64,000 bases of DNA from Reticulascus tulasneorum (GCA_001557505.1 LSAX01000004.1:3410001-3474000), one strand, 5' to 3'. Numbered from the stretch's first letter, positions 47,776-59,800 are shown. Notes: generated by a model from the letters alone, not told the origin. Numbers and translations: made by a program.

Positions 47776-49931
47776 CTGCGTCGCTCGTCCACGTCGTCTT
47801 GATAGGAAAAAAAAGGAAATACTTGTCCTGGTACCAAGACATGGTATGCGCAAAGTGCTAATGAGTCCGCATCGTATACAACTGTGATGAACGCGGCACG
47901 ATGAGTGAGTGCCTGGCTGGTTGGGAATTCCCGATGTAGATCATAGCTGCGATGCCATCGCCAGCGCCAACGCCAAGAACCGGATGGTTTACATGCAAAG
48001 ACTGTATAAATGTTGCGATAATGCTGTGAGGATTGGTGATGCCGAGAATGCATTTTTGCCCATTTTCTTTTCCCAATGCAGATTGGAGCTGCAGTCCTAA
48101 CATGATCCACATTTCATGATGTGTGCCTGTTGCATCGCGATGTGGTTGGGGGAAAGTGTCGTAACTTTATCGTCATGATGACGATGCTTCAATTTTTTTT
48201 ATGCTGAAGCACCAAACCTCCAGGCAATTGTGTAAGTGCTAGACGCGTCTTTGGCATGGGAGTTGTGGAATGTCAGCGACTTTCAGATTGGCATGAGCCC
48301 AGGATTGGCCGAGTTTGTCGCTTTAGCACGAGCTTAGCTAGCCAGTAGACTCACCAAGATTCTTGTTAAGGCTGCTGCGGGCTAAGGAAATTTGGAAGGT
48401 AATAAGCCATAAAGATACCACCTTACCTGGAATTGAGGGCTTGTTGGTCGGTAGTGAAAATGATAGAGGTGCCGCTGGACGGGCGTCTGCTTCTTTATTT
48501 CCTCCAGCATCCGACGAAGTTACCCCTCCCGGACCATCGCCTTCTCATCAAATCCGCGCCTCTTCCTCCCCTGACAATGTCTTGGAACGGCGGGCAAATT
48601 GCCTGAATCTCTGCCGACTTTCTAGCGGTACGATGGTATTGGGTCGGCTGCGCTGCACAGGCTTACCCAGTGTCATCATCTTAATCATGCCACCATTTTG
48701 TACCACGTTTGGACTGCGATTTGCTAGCTGGGACGAGATCGAATGCGATACCGTAGTCGATGTGCTCTGTCGGAGACGGCCAATGATCTGCTGTTAGGGC
48801 GGAATGCTATGACGGCTGCAGAGCGATGAGGAAGATCATCAGATGGGTAGCACGATTGATTGCAACGGTGTGCAAAGATTCAGCCGCTAGGCGATCCTAG
48901 GTAGGTGGATAAGAAACCAGCCGCCTGTTGCAAGTGAAGTTCTTAAGGTAAGGGACCTAAATCAGGTAGTGGACGCTGCCAAAGGGGCATGTGCCAAACT
49001 GAAGTTCTGGGCCAATTCGGGGGATCAGGATCGATAAGCACGAGCCGATTGGCACCACATTTTCACATTTTCCTGGGAGAGACTGCGCCTCACGTACGCC
49101 TCTAGGTAAGTTATCGTTAGCAGAGCCTGCGCCTGTGTTCCAGTTCCATCCAATCCACTTCATGCAAAAGTCGACGGGGTCAACTCCGGCCCGGAGAGTT
49201 GGCAGATCCAGCCGATAATCAGTGGGATGATCACAGGGCACTCTAGTGGCTCCGGGTAGCTTCCTACCGTGGCGAGGTACCCGTATTTCACTGCAAGCAG
49301 TTAGTGTTCTTTCTGATGGCTCTGGGTCGCGTCCAATGCAAGCTGAACCTGCTTCTGACCTCGTGGCTGGAACAATCCATTAGGGGGCGCCGCCGTACGG
49401 ATACGTATTCGTCTGGGTTCAAGATTCGCCCCCCACGTGGGCCCAGGCCTCATTTTAAACTAAGGTTGCTGGTAGGTTGAACGGGGGCAATTCAATTCCA
49501 GTCGCTAGCGGGTCACTGACATTTAAGGTGGCCACGGCTGTACTATGGGATGGGCGTATGTATGGTAGTACTATTAGTAGCTGCAGTGCTAGACCAGGTA
49601 GCCCTTGAGCTAATTAGCAGGATCTTACAGTTGGGTCCCCCCTGTAAACGGCCCCCAGTGATTAGCGGACGAAGCGCTGAAACAGGACTGGTTTGCAATG
49701 CTCCCACCTCGGCTTCTCACGTGTTTGTGGCACCAGGTGTGGCGCGATTAGAAGACCTTGGCGTGGACGACCCCCTAAACTGAGAAATTCGGTATCTAAT
49801 TAAGAAACCCACTTTTGCGGATATTCTGGACACCTTGAGATATTTTCAACTTCACTTCATACATTCACTCACTCCCTTTATTTCCTCCCGTTCGCCCGTT
49901 CAAGGTGCTGAGACGCGCGCATCTCTTCACC
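47776..49931. other. Intergenic
   Basis: About 2.1 kb. The longest frame (48363-48797, 144 codons) has no protein-like features. Bases before 49932 contain a pyrimidine-rich stretch that fits the promoter of the P450 relic. Confidence 0.5.
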
Positions 49932-51801
49932 ATGAGTTTTGCTGCTGTCGCGGTGGCCGTGCTGACCTCGCAGTATGCGGGAGTCGCGGTCTTTCTGTGG
50001 GCCGCATACGTTGTCGTTTCCGCAGGGGAGAATGTGTCGTCATTTCATCCCCTCAGGAAGTTTCCTGGCCCCAAATTCGCCGCCATGTCGTTTCTGCCCG
50101 AGTTCTGGTGGGTTGTCTTCAAAGGCGGCAAGTATGCCAAAGAGATTCAGAGGATGCATAATGCATATGGTATGTCCCGATCCCTAGGAATCTAAATCCT
50201 GAAAATACGTCCAGGCGCGTAGCACGGAAGCTAACCAGAATCCCCAGGTCCCATTGTCCGGATCAACCCGGAGGAGCTTCACTGCAATGATCCTCGGTTC
50301 ATTGATGAAATATGCGCCTCCGGTGTCAAAAAGATCGAAGAACCATCTTATCAGTCAAGATCAATGGGCAACCCGTAAGACGGGTAATTTCCTTGACTAG
50401 TATCTGCTGACACTGATCGTAAGGACCCGCCCATCCGCATTCAGCACTTCAGAGCATAACTTGAGTGGGCAAAGCCAAACATCAACCCCCCGTGTCTTCT
50501 CCAAACTCCAGGTGTCCATGTTAGAGCATCAGCTCCATGGATTGGCTCAGAAAGCCTGTGATAAGCTGCTCAGCCAGCCTAGTCGCGGAAAACCATTCGA
50601 TTTCAATGCGGCATACAGCCGTTTCACCTCTGATGCAGCTTCTGGCCATGGGTTTGGCAACAGCGTCAAGCCCGGGTCTTTGCAGCAGAAGTTCTGCAGC
50701 ACAAACATCGGCAAGGTGGTATACACCTTCCTGAACTCGACATATATTTTTGCGTGCGTCCCGTGGCTGAAAACAGTGTATGTTCACCTAACCGATGCGC
50801 CGACAACATGTGCTATCTTTGGACTAGTCATCGTGTAGCTAACTTTGGATAGGGTCTTGAAGTATCTGTCAACCAACAGTAACACGCTCTCTAACCCGCT
50901 GCACGTATGATATGCCCCGCCAACCAAAATCATTTGCCTAACCGTGAATATCTGATGCTGACCGTGGACTGTAGGCCGGCGTTTCATATCGATCAAGGAA
51001 GATGGCGTTCGATTGCGGCTCCCAGATGCCAGATGGAAACGCGCCGTATATTTCCGCTTTTGATTCAAGTCTCCTGCCGGAAAATCAAACGGCCATCCTC
51101 CCAGTTGGAACTCAGAGCACGAGCTGGACCCTCTCTGTCGTTACTTACTATCTCCAAAATAATCCTGAGATGCTCGCACGGCTCATCGAGGAGCTGCGCG
51201 CTATCATGAAGGATCCACAAAGCACACCTAGCTGGTCAGCTCTTGAGCAACTGCCTTACCTTAGCGCAGTCATTCTAGAGGGTCTCCGACTGTCATCTGA
51301 CTCCTCTGCACGAACTACACGCATCGTGACAGAGGAGACTCTGAGATACCACGGCACCTGGACATCGTCGCGGTCCCGGACTCCTGTCAAAATTGCGTAC
51401 GTGATCCCAATCGGGAGTGCGATCAGCATGTCCGCGTGTATCATGCATCACAGCGAGGATGTGTTTCCAGACTCTCGGCAATTCATCCCGGAAAGATGGC
51501 TTAACGAGAAGGGGCAGCGAAGGAAGGATCTCGAGTCGCATCTCCTGCCTTTCTCGGGAAGTAGTCGCCAAGGTCTGGGAATGAAGTGAGTTGCATGCCC
51601 TTGGTCGTGAAACTAGTTCCTAACCACAAGCTTAGTATCGAGTACTGCGAGCTCTATCTCGCTCTTTCCGCGCTGGTATTGAGAGTGTACCCACACATGA
51701 AGTTGTATAAGACGAAGATAGATGATGTACGATACGTACATGGCTCGCCTGTTCCTGGACTGGGTACTGGACCTCGGCGAGTGATGGCGCAGATCTGTTA
51801 G
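49932..51801 (+). pseudogene. Cytochrome P450 pseudogene (trichodiene-oxygenase-like class)
   Basis: Recognisable exons: 49932-50169 (membrane anchor and the F-P-G-P-K proline region), 50248-50374 (G-P-I-V-R-I-N-P-E-E-L), from 50424 (A-F-S-T-S-E-H-N-L), and from about 51070 to 51801. The last part has an I-helix-like G-T-Q-S-T-S-W-T, E-x-x-R in L-E-G-L-R, F-I-P-E-R-W and the heme-loop region. Three defects argue against function. The heme loop reads F-S-G-S-S-R-Q-G-L-G, with glycine (GGT, 51572-51574) where the invariant cysteine should be. Between about 50790 and 51050 the expected hundred or so residues are missing or scrambled with stop codons. Around 50460-50505 the text fits the family only in a shifted frame. 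P450s of this class oxidise terpenoid or polyketide intermediates; no partner genes are nearby. Confidence 0.75.
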
Positions 51802-52832
51802 AATTAGCATACTTGGGTTGCATTGGGAAGCATTGGTCATAGGGTATAACGTTTGTTTTGTAATATCACGGCGCGTGTCCTGCGCCTTTCTTCTTTCGAT
51901 TTGTCATTCAATAGATTTTCTCACGGCAAGCTGTTGGGATACAGCCGCATCTTCAATTGGTGGCTCCCGTCAGCTCTTGCTACATAGGCCTCAATCATCC
52001 AAGCTCAATTCAGTGGGGATATTATTCATATTTGTTGTCTGACTTTGTGTTTCGACATAATGGCGTGCCTGCTCGCTCGTTTGCTGAGTTGAATCCTATC
52101 GTTCAATCGCGAGTCTCATATGATATCCATTGCGGCATCCAGTTGGCATGACTCGGGAGATTGAGGACAGAGATTTGATGCCGACCTCCTGAGTACCTTC
52201 TGAAGTCCAAGTCCCAACCCTCAAAGGGCATTGCCGTACTTCAAACTTCCCTAGTGCTCCCTACAACATTTGAGACTTCCACTCCGAAGCAGAGTCGCAT
52301 TGCCGCGTCTTCAAACTTACTTCGTTTCCCCCGTAGTGCTTCTCGACATGGCGTTGGCGTATCATAGTCGAAATATGGGTCGGCCAGTGGCTCTGAGGAC
52401 ATAGCCTTTGCTTCATTAACTGCAGCCATTTTGATTTACCAGTTGTGGAATGGTTTTCACGTACCCAAACCACAGGCCACTGAGACAAACTCAATACCGT
52501 TAGGCGTAGAACCGTAAATAAGCTCATCGATGGCTGCCATGACCCAGGAGGACTTGCTTCCGGACGAGATTTCTTGCTGATAAAGCTATTTGGTATAAGC
52601 ATCCTTTCCTCTTTAAGGAAGTCAGGCCTAGTCGTTCCTTCCGTTGGTATTCACTGATTCATCCGCAACGCATGTGAGCCCAGGCTGCGAAGACATACTA
52701 CACTTACCTGCTCGTCACAACTACCACTACACTTACTGAATTGTCACAACCACCAAAGGCTACCGAGTGATTACTTCCTTTGCATTGTCGCCACTAGTCT
52801 TCGGCATCCACTTCTCAGGTTAGAAACCCAAA
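51802..52832. other. Intergenic
   Basis: About 1 kb with the promoter of the CVNH-like gene. CA-rich short repeats (two copies of CTACACTTAC with CACAACTACCA-type spacers) lie near 52697-52750. No gene is supported. Confidence 0.5.
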
Positions 52833-53540
52833 ATGAAGCTATCTACCTTCATTCTCCTGCTTGTCACCCTTGCTATGGGGAGTGTGGCACTCGTCCCCGT
52901 CAGCAATGACACGTCGTCGATCACCACCTCACATCCTCGAAGTAATGAGGACAACCAGACTATCACCCCAGAAACTATCACGGCCATTCGATTGACTATT
53001 TCAGGCCTCGCCGATATCGCAACTCCTACCGGCCCCAAGATTCTTGACCCCCTCTTTACCAACGCCAGCCACCCGGTCCAATTTAGCAACCGCATCACGC
53101 CTGGAAATGGCCTAGACAAAAGGTTCACGCAAACCTGCAAGCACGTACATGGGGATGGCAAGAATCACGTACTCATTTGGGCTTGCTGCAGGGATGCCCG
53201 GGGCAGATACTGGCAGAATGCGCGATCTCTCGATGACTGCATCTCCAACCAAAACGGCACTTTGTTCCCGCAAAAGAATGGATGGTTATCCAATACCTGC
53301 CAGGACTGTCGTTTCCCAGATCTTCGTCATCCCAATATCTTCAGTTGCAAGTGCTGGCAGCACTCACAAAACGACGCTGAAGGTATGCTGGTGCAGAGCA
53401 CGATCGACTTGGTATGTGCCGCTCTAAAGAGAAGTATGGGCAATAAGACTAACACCTTGGAGGATGATTTTATAGGGAATTTTATGGGCCAACTCACCTG
53501 TTTTGGGTCCGGCGGGCTCAAGAGAAACCAGCGATGCTAA
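52833..53540 (+). CDS. Secreted pro-protein with CVNH-like (cyanovirin homology) region
   Basis: Single exon, 235 residues. Signal peptide at about 1-20 (M-K-L-S-T-F-I-L-L-L-V-T-L), then a pro-region with N-glycosylation sites and a dibasic K96-R97 in L-D-K-R, a classic Kex2 site. The mature 138 residues start F-T-Q-T-C and hold about ten cysteines. Within them, the order of C-R-D-A-R-G-R-Y, then S-L-D-D-C-I-S-N-x-N-G, a short gap, and C-Q-D-C-R-F followed by C-K-C matches the cyanovirin-N homology fold of fungal lectins, which bind mannose-type glycans. The second half of the expected CVNH repeat is only weakly kept. Secretion is confident, the lectin call moderate. It could also be an unrelated cysteine-rich protein of similar spacing. 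The gene is alone between two decayed genes. Confidence 0.65.
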   Translation: MKLSTFILLLVTLAMGSVALVPVSNDTSSITTSHPRSNEDNQTITPETITAIRLTISGLADIATPTGPKILDPLFTNASHPVQFSNRITPGNGLDKRFTQTCKHVHGDGKNHVLIWACCRDARGRYWQNARSLDDCISNQNGTLFPQKNGWLSNTCQDCRFPDLRHPNIFSCKCWQHSQNDAEGMLVQSTIDLVCAALKRSMGNKTNTLEDDFIGNFMGQLTCFGSGGLKRNQRC

Positions 53541-54414
53541 CATACCTACATTGTGGTACGCCGTGCTCACAGCTTTGGATTTGGATTGAGACACCAATAC
53601 GGTCCTTCTAACAGGGCTTACGGGGGGCGTTCATTCACTTGAAACTCTTGGAGCTTAGATTCCTACTTTTTGATCATTAAAACTAAAATCTTGCTCTCCA
53701 TCTGCTCATAATCCTTTGTCGTGACTGTATGTCCACAGTAGCGTCTTAGTTAACAACACTCTGTCAATAGAGCTGTGGGCTGCATCAAGATCCAAATGCC
53801 ATTAGAGCCTCACTGTAACTCGAAATTTCAGTAAGGGTGGCTCAGATCGTATATCAGCGTACCATTCAGTATGCATGCATTCTGAAAAGCCGATGAATGT
53901 GTGTTGAACGTCGTCTCTTCCCTGGTTCGTCGCTGACTTCCTCTCTGTATACTTGTTTTCGGATTGCGAACAACATGGCAGTCATCAGATCAAAAAGCTA
54001 TGATATTTGTCTACCAGCATACCAGAGGATAACAATTTAAGCTCCAATCTAATACAACAGTTGGTCAAATGCAGTCGCCATATTATTCGTCTTTGACTCA
54101 AAGGCGCAAGAAATGATATCTTTTCTCTACAAACTCGGCTCCCAAATTAATTTTAAGTGGATATCGAAGATGAATCATAATCAGGGAAGCCATGTTGGGA
54201 CATGGTGCTACTCGCCTCTCATAAAACCCCATGTTGTCATTTGGCTGGTCATTTTTACCTAAGGTAGCGTCAAATCCCACGTACAAAGCTCCTGAAGAAA
54301 CCAAACAATGCGCTGTTGGCATTCGGCCGTGCTCTGAACCTCTGAAGCACAGAGCAGTATGAGACCACATGGTTGAGCCGTAGACAGCCATTTAGAATTC
54401 TCATAGCTGCCCGA
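53541..54414. other. Intergenic, convergent 3' ends
   Basis: Spacer between the ends of the CVNH-like gene (plus) and the WSC gene (minus). No gene or clear repeat. Confidence 0.55.
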
Positions 54415-55710
54415 TTAAGGTGTGAACTGCGCATTCACGCAAGGGGAACCTGCGATACAAGCCTGGTAGAGGCTTAACCATGATGAGCCACCGCAATATT
54501 GGCTCGCGTCTCCGTCACAATCCATATTGCAGCCTGCCAAACTACTGACTGTCGTCTTAGGTTGTCTTGTAGGGGCGACTGTGTTGCCACACCAACACTC
54601 ACGGTGGTATTCAGTCCCAGCAAACTTATAACCCAGGGAATGGCAGTAATCCACACACTTGCCGTTCGTCATGGTTCCGTCGGAGTAGAGCACCTGCAGA
54701 GTACGACCTAAGCCATCGTTGGCGCGTCGTGCTTCCGGGGCACAGCCCAAGAATGCGAAGCCTTTGGCCGTCATATCAGTGAATGGAAGTGGAGTGTTGC
54801 TAGGAGTCGATGTGCCAGTAGTGGCGGAGGTGGTGATGGTAGAAGTGCTGCTACTTGTAGATGCGCTACTGGCGACAGAGGTACTGCTAGTAGCAAAAGT
54901 ACTACTGGTGGTGGAAGTGCTACTTGTGGTAGAAGTACTACTTGTGGTAGAAGTACTACTTGTGGTAGAAGTGCTACTTGTGGTAGAGGTGGCCCCGATA
55001 CTAGAAGTGCTGGTCGAAGTCGAGGTAGTGCTACCGGTAGATGGACCACTACCTCCACCCTGGCGCACTAGGACAAGATCCACCTCCATACATAGCCTCG
55101 ATGGCACGATGACTAATGAGGTAGGAGGCTTCGTTTAGCATAGGCACCCAATACCTGGATTCTGAAGGGAAACGTACTTGTGTTCTCTGGCGGCGAGTAT
55201 CTGAATTCATGTCTGTTACCAGACGCAGTTCTTACGCAGACATAACCGCCGGGTGGGGACAGTTCCAGCACTATCTGTAGCTCATCTGTGACGGGGTTGC
55301 AGGCATAAACCGGATTGAAGATGGCCAGCAGATTATTGCGGGCCGTCATGAAGAACTTGGTCGTGCCGTCAGATTCAAACTATGATCAGTTAGTTCTTTT
55401 ATCTGTCAAAGAAGCCTGCTACACTGACTTGACGGCTAATGACCATGTGGATAGGACCACGTTCGAGTGAGCCTTGGGTGAGAACGAGATCGAACACAGA
55501 AACCCCGTTTGGACTGAGGTATAGATGCTGATCACCACCGCCCGCAGGCTCGAAATTGAGATATCGGCCATGGATTTGAGGGAACGAGGTATTCTGCACC
55601 TGTATCCCAAATCCCTGAGTTATGGTGTTGGAGAGGCTACCACCAGGGATTGTGCAGGCTGAAGCAATGGCTGCCACGGCCAACAACCCTACAAATTGCA
55701 TCTTTAGCAT
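54415..55710 (-). CDS. Secreted WSC-domain protein with Ser/Thr-rich linker
   Basis: Three exons, 55429-55710, 55178-55379 and 54415-55112, with 49- and 65-nt introns, give 393 residues. The frame requires the GTACGT donor at 55177. Signal peptide in the first 20 residues; a second ATG three codons on is an alternative start. Part 1 (about 20-170) is a beta-rich domain resembling the C-terminus of the neighbouring protease. Part 2 (about 175-265) is almost only Ser and Thr, encoded by an 18-bp repeat, and likely heavily O-mannosylated. Part 3 (about 280-378) is a WSC domain: F-L-G-C, then C-V-D-Y-C, C-W-C-G-N, C-N-M-D-C and Y-C-G-G, a carbohydrate-binding module found in wall sensors and secreted enzymes. 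There is no transmembrane segment, so it is secreted or wall-bound, not a stress sensor of the Wsc1 type. Confidence 0.78.
54903..54990. repeat. 18-bp coding minisatellite in the Ser/Thr linker
   Basis: About four to five tandem copies of an 18-bp unit (ACTTGTGGTAGAAGTACT and close variants, plus strand), encoding Ser/Thr repeats in the WSC protein. Unit length is a multiple of three, so copy-number change preserves the frame. Confidence 0.8.
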
Positions 55711-56817
55711 CAAACTTCGAAAACAGGAGGTCGTACGAAAACGGATTCGCACTGCCGCCAGGTCACTTGCGGGATAGGTGGGCAGTTATATGATCTACTA
55801 CATAAGGGCATCCTTCGTACCTAAGTCCCCTTTCTTTCCACTCGCAGTGGCGTCAGCATGTGGTGATTGAAAATGGAATCTAGGGCTGACATTATTGCTC
55901 CTGATCCATGCGGATACATGAACCAAGTGCGCCACAATCAATAATTTGCAGCAGCGTGGCGGCTCCGATGCCAATGGAGAGGACTCGAAAAACGCCACCC
56001 TAACCCGCATGTCAGCCGAACCAACGAATCCCGCCACGTCCGTTCAAGAACAGCCTAGCCAAAGCTTAGACTCATATCTGCTTAGCACTGTAAATACGGT
56101 GGTTGGTTTCAAATCATACCAAGCTGTCATATCATGTAGGACACTGCCTTGACCGACTTGTATTAATGCCATCACAGACGTTTACCCCGTTATCATGCAA
56201 AACAGCTACGGCTCACTAACCTTAATACAGAGAACCGCCTTGTGATATAAGTTCGAGCAGGCAACAGCAGAAAACGGCAGCCAAAGCGAATACTTCAAGC
56301 GCCTCCTCATGCATTACGACAATGCTCAAGCTTCTGCTTCCAGAGCGACTCAGCTGATTCACTTCGCTTTGGTGGTATAGCCCAGCCAGATGAGCCGCAG
56401 TACTGCGCACGCCCATTGTAACCGCGCATGCTTGAGGTGCTGCCAAGTTGCAAAATGATCTAGCTCACAACCGCAAAGGTACAACAAGCAGACCAGGAAC
56501 GATAGATATAATGGCGTGGATCAGCAAGGGGACATCCGGCCGAATCCGAAGCCATCGTTAGTTTGGGGAGTGATACACGCCATGACCAGCAGTACGCAAG
56601 TTGTACCTAGGTAATTGGCGGTATGTCTAGCACATCACAGAGCACACGGAATTTACAGTATTAGTTGAACTTAAAAGGCTGTTCTATTAAGTATTTGTTA
56701 CAATATGCTCTATCGAAGTGAAATTTCTTGGCACTTTCCCACATAATTCTGCTTGCTTGGTCTACCTATCATCAGAATAGACTAGAAAGAGGGTTAAGGT
56801 CGTTTAGAGGGCTAGCG
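55711..56817. other. Intergenic
   Basis: About 1.1 kb between two minus-strand secreted-protein genes, with the promoter of the WSC gene. No gene is supported. Confidence 0.55.
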
Positions 56818-59800
56818 TCACAGCAGGGCTCGGCCGACAATGGGGACTGTGGGTTCGATACCGATCGATGTAGTTGCGCAATAGGGGTCGACCCTGGGTT
56901 GAGCGATAAGAGTAACGCTTCGGCATCCAGCAACCGGGGTGGTGCCATGTCGAAGGAGGCCGTTACTTGTGTCGCAGACGTACAGTGCCTCTTTTCCATT
57001 AGAAGTACATGCCATTACGCCATCCACTTCCTCGCAGGAGAGGTAAGACCATGAACCCTTTATCTTAGAATCGGGGTAGACGTAGATAAGACTGTTGGTG
57101 TTGTTGTAAACCGTTAAGAAGTTTGCAGCTCCGTTACGAAAGGTCTGAATGATGCCGCCAGCACCATACCAGAAATCTAACGGAGTCTGCGAACCCGCAA
57201 AGTCGATGGAGAGGAAGTCACTGTAGGCGTAGAGAGAGTAGTCAACCTCTCCATCCCTGGCTACCACGTCGATAGGAGACACTGTTGTGTAGCACGGAGG
57301 CGTCGCGGTGGTTGTAGTCGTTGCAATGGTGCTTGTTGAGGGCAAGTCTGTGGCCGTTGGTGTGGGCTTCTTCTCACGAGTGATCCGGAACCAAGGGGAT
57401 ACTTTGTATTGCCATTCGTCGAGGTTATTTGGATCTCCAAATGTCCGTAGAGCGCGGCAAAGAAGTTGGTACTCCCCGATGGGAATTTCTTCGCCAGTAG
57501 CGAACTTGCTCGATGTCTCAACGTAAAAGCCTCCGGTCTGTCTTGGATACATCTTGAATGGAAAGGTTGTGACAGTATCTGAGAGGCCGGCGGGCCTTGT
57601 TTTCATATGACCTGCGAAGTTATTCTGACCTGGGACTGGTGGGTACACCCAGTCTTCCGGGGTCCAGTCGCGAGTAACATACTGAGAGATAACTCAGGTA
57701 TCAGCCAATAATGTAAATAGTCTGAGGGACCTCAGAAGCCGACTTACATCGAAACTTAGCTTCCTCTGTTGACCATAGGATGTTCAAATACGGCTGGAAA
57801 TAATAATCGTCTCCTTCTAAAGTGTAATTATGGCCAGCCTCCATGACGCCTCCGTATCCACTCAATAAGAGTGGAACGCCGCGATCCATCTCCCAAGTAT
57901 CACTGGCGAAGAGAGAACCCTTGATTCCTATAACCAGTCAGAAACACAACAGAGAGTTTTGCATTTTGTTTTGAATAACGTACCCATGTAGGTAATTCGT
58001 ACGACTTCTCCCTGCGAACCGGCCACAACAATAGCGCCGCCATACACTGGGAGCATTGCTGCGTCTATCTCTGAAGGTTGGGTAAATGTAAGCGTAACAG
58101 TTTTGCTTTCATGTGGTCCTAGTGTAAAGTTAAGTGCGGATATTTCTACCGTAGCAATATCGCCTGGTGCACTTGACCATTCCGGGACAACGGAAACCCA
58201 AGCGTCACCACGCCCCTTGGTATGAACTGTGTTGCCAGGGACGTGGAACAGCCCGTGGGTAATGGTGTCTCTGCCAGTGTTTGTGATTGTGACCTCTTGA
58301 ACTGACGCGAAATTAACCGTATCGTTGAGACTAAGTGCCGCTGGGCTGACTGTTGTAGCATACCGAATGACCTTATATGCGTCGACGAGACCGGCTCCTT
58401 GCTGGGCAACGGGCCTTTGAGGTTGAGCCTTAGCTTTGAATCTCTCACTATCAATGTATATACATGATGTATATCGTGTTGTATAGAAATGCCACTTACG
58501 TAAGATCACTCGTTGTGAGGATACTGTGTCGAACAGGGTTGCCACTGGCGATGATTCTATCGCGAGCAATCACGGAGGCGTTCGGTCCAAGGGCCTGGCG
58601 GCCGCATCGCGAGGAGAAAAAGAGAGCAGCAATTCCGGAAATCTGACTGCGAGGCAGCACACTAATAGCCATAGCAAGACCACTAGGTATATTACGAACG
58701 TAAGGACAAGCCATACTTGTGCCGGAAAGAGTGGCATAGCTCTCGGCAGGCCACGTGGAGAATATACTACCACCTAAGACCCGTTAGAAAATATCGTGGA
58801 TCTTCTTGAATGGGCCATAGCTCACCTGGAGCGGAAATCTCGGGCTTCATTCGTCCATCTAAAGTCGGGCCCCAGCTGCTAAAGTCGTTGATTCTGCCAC
58901 CAGAATAACCAAGACGAGGGATACCGATAGCTCTCTTGTCATTAACGAACTCGTAAGTGATGTCGTATCCAGCCTCGTGACGAGTTAGGATCCAGTCGGC
59001 ATCTTCGTATTGGATTGTGGCAACTGGTTGATCGGATCAATCGAGGCAATTTCTCAAGTAACACCGAGCCACTACTTACTACCGTCAAGCTGTTGTGATG
59101 AATATAGGGCTCTGGCTGGAAGTGCCCAGTCTGTGTCCGGATAGTTATAGTAAAATGCCCAGTCGATTTTGTTGAACAGGACAGTGTCCATAATCTGCCA
59201 GATGACGCATTCTCCCCGGCTACAGAAGGTGAGCGAGTTGAACATATGCACGATAACGGGGCGGAACGTACGGCAACAGCACGACGGATCGGTGTGGCTC
59301 GATATTGGGCAAGTCCCAGGCGCTGCAAATGGCGATATTGCGCGTATCGTCATAGAATGCACCTGGGAGTGTGTCGTTAAGTTCCCACTGAGCCTGAGTA
59401 TCAGAAAGATAGACCTATGAGACGATTAGCCCGATATTCAACTCAAGTACCCTAAGCTCAACGTCAACCCACTATCTCCCTAGATTCTCCGCTGCTGGAA
59501 TGAGCTATGACGGTGAAACCAACACGTTCGTCATGCTGAACGCTTCCTACGGTCACACTCTTGCGTCCATTGCCTCCACTGCTAGTGAAAAAAGGACCTC
59601 CAAACATTAGCAAATTATGTGCTGTGGAATAATCATGAACCTACCTTGGCGATTGCCTTCATTTCCAGCGGCAATAGATACGTAAACACCCGTTTCATGA
59701 ATTGCTGATGCGACAAGAGCGGTCGCGGAACCAGGAAAGCCCTGGACGGAACCAAGTGAGGCACTGATGATATCAGCTCCCTCCTCGGCTGCCATCAAGA

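Noticed and set aside
48363..48797. 144-codon plus-strand open frame
   Set aside because: No protein-like features, no plausible continuation by splicing.
54719..55138. Plus-strand frame rich in Val/Leu/Glu repeats
   Set aside because: Antisense reading of the Ser/Thr minisatellite in the WSC gene.
55113..55154. GTATTG donor for intron 2 of the WSC gene
   Set aside because: It breaks the frame with the CTCATTAG acceptor and gives a 42-nt intron; the GTACGT donor at 55177 keeps the frame and has a good branch site.
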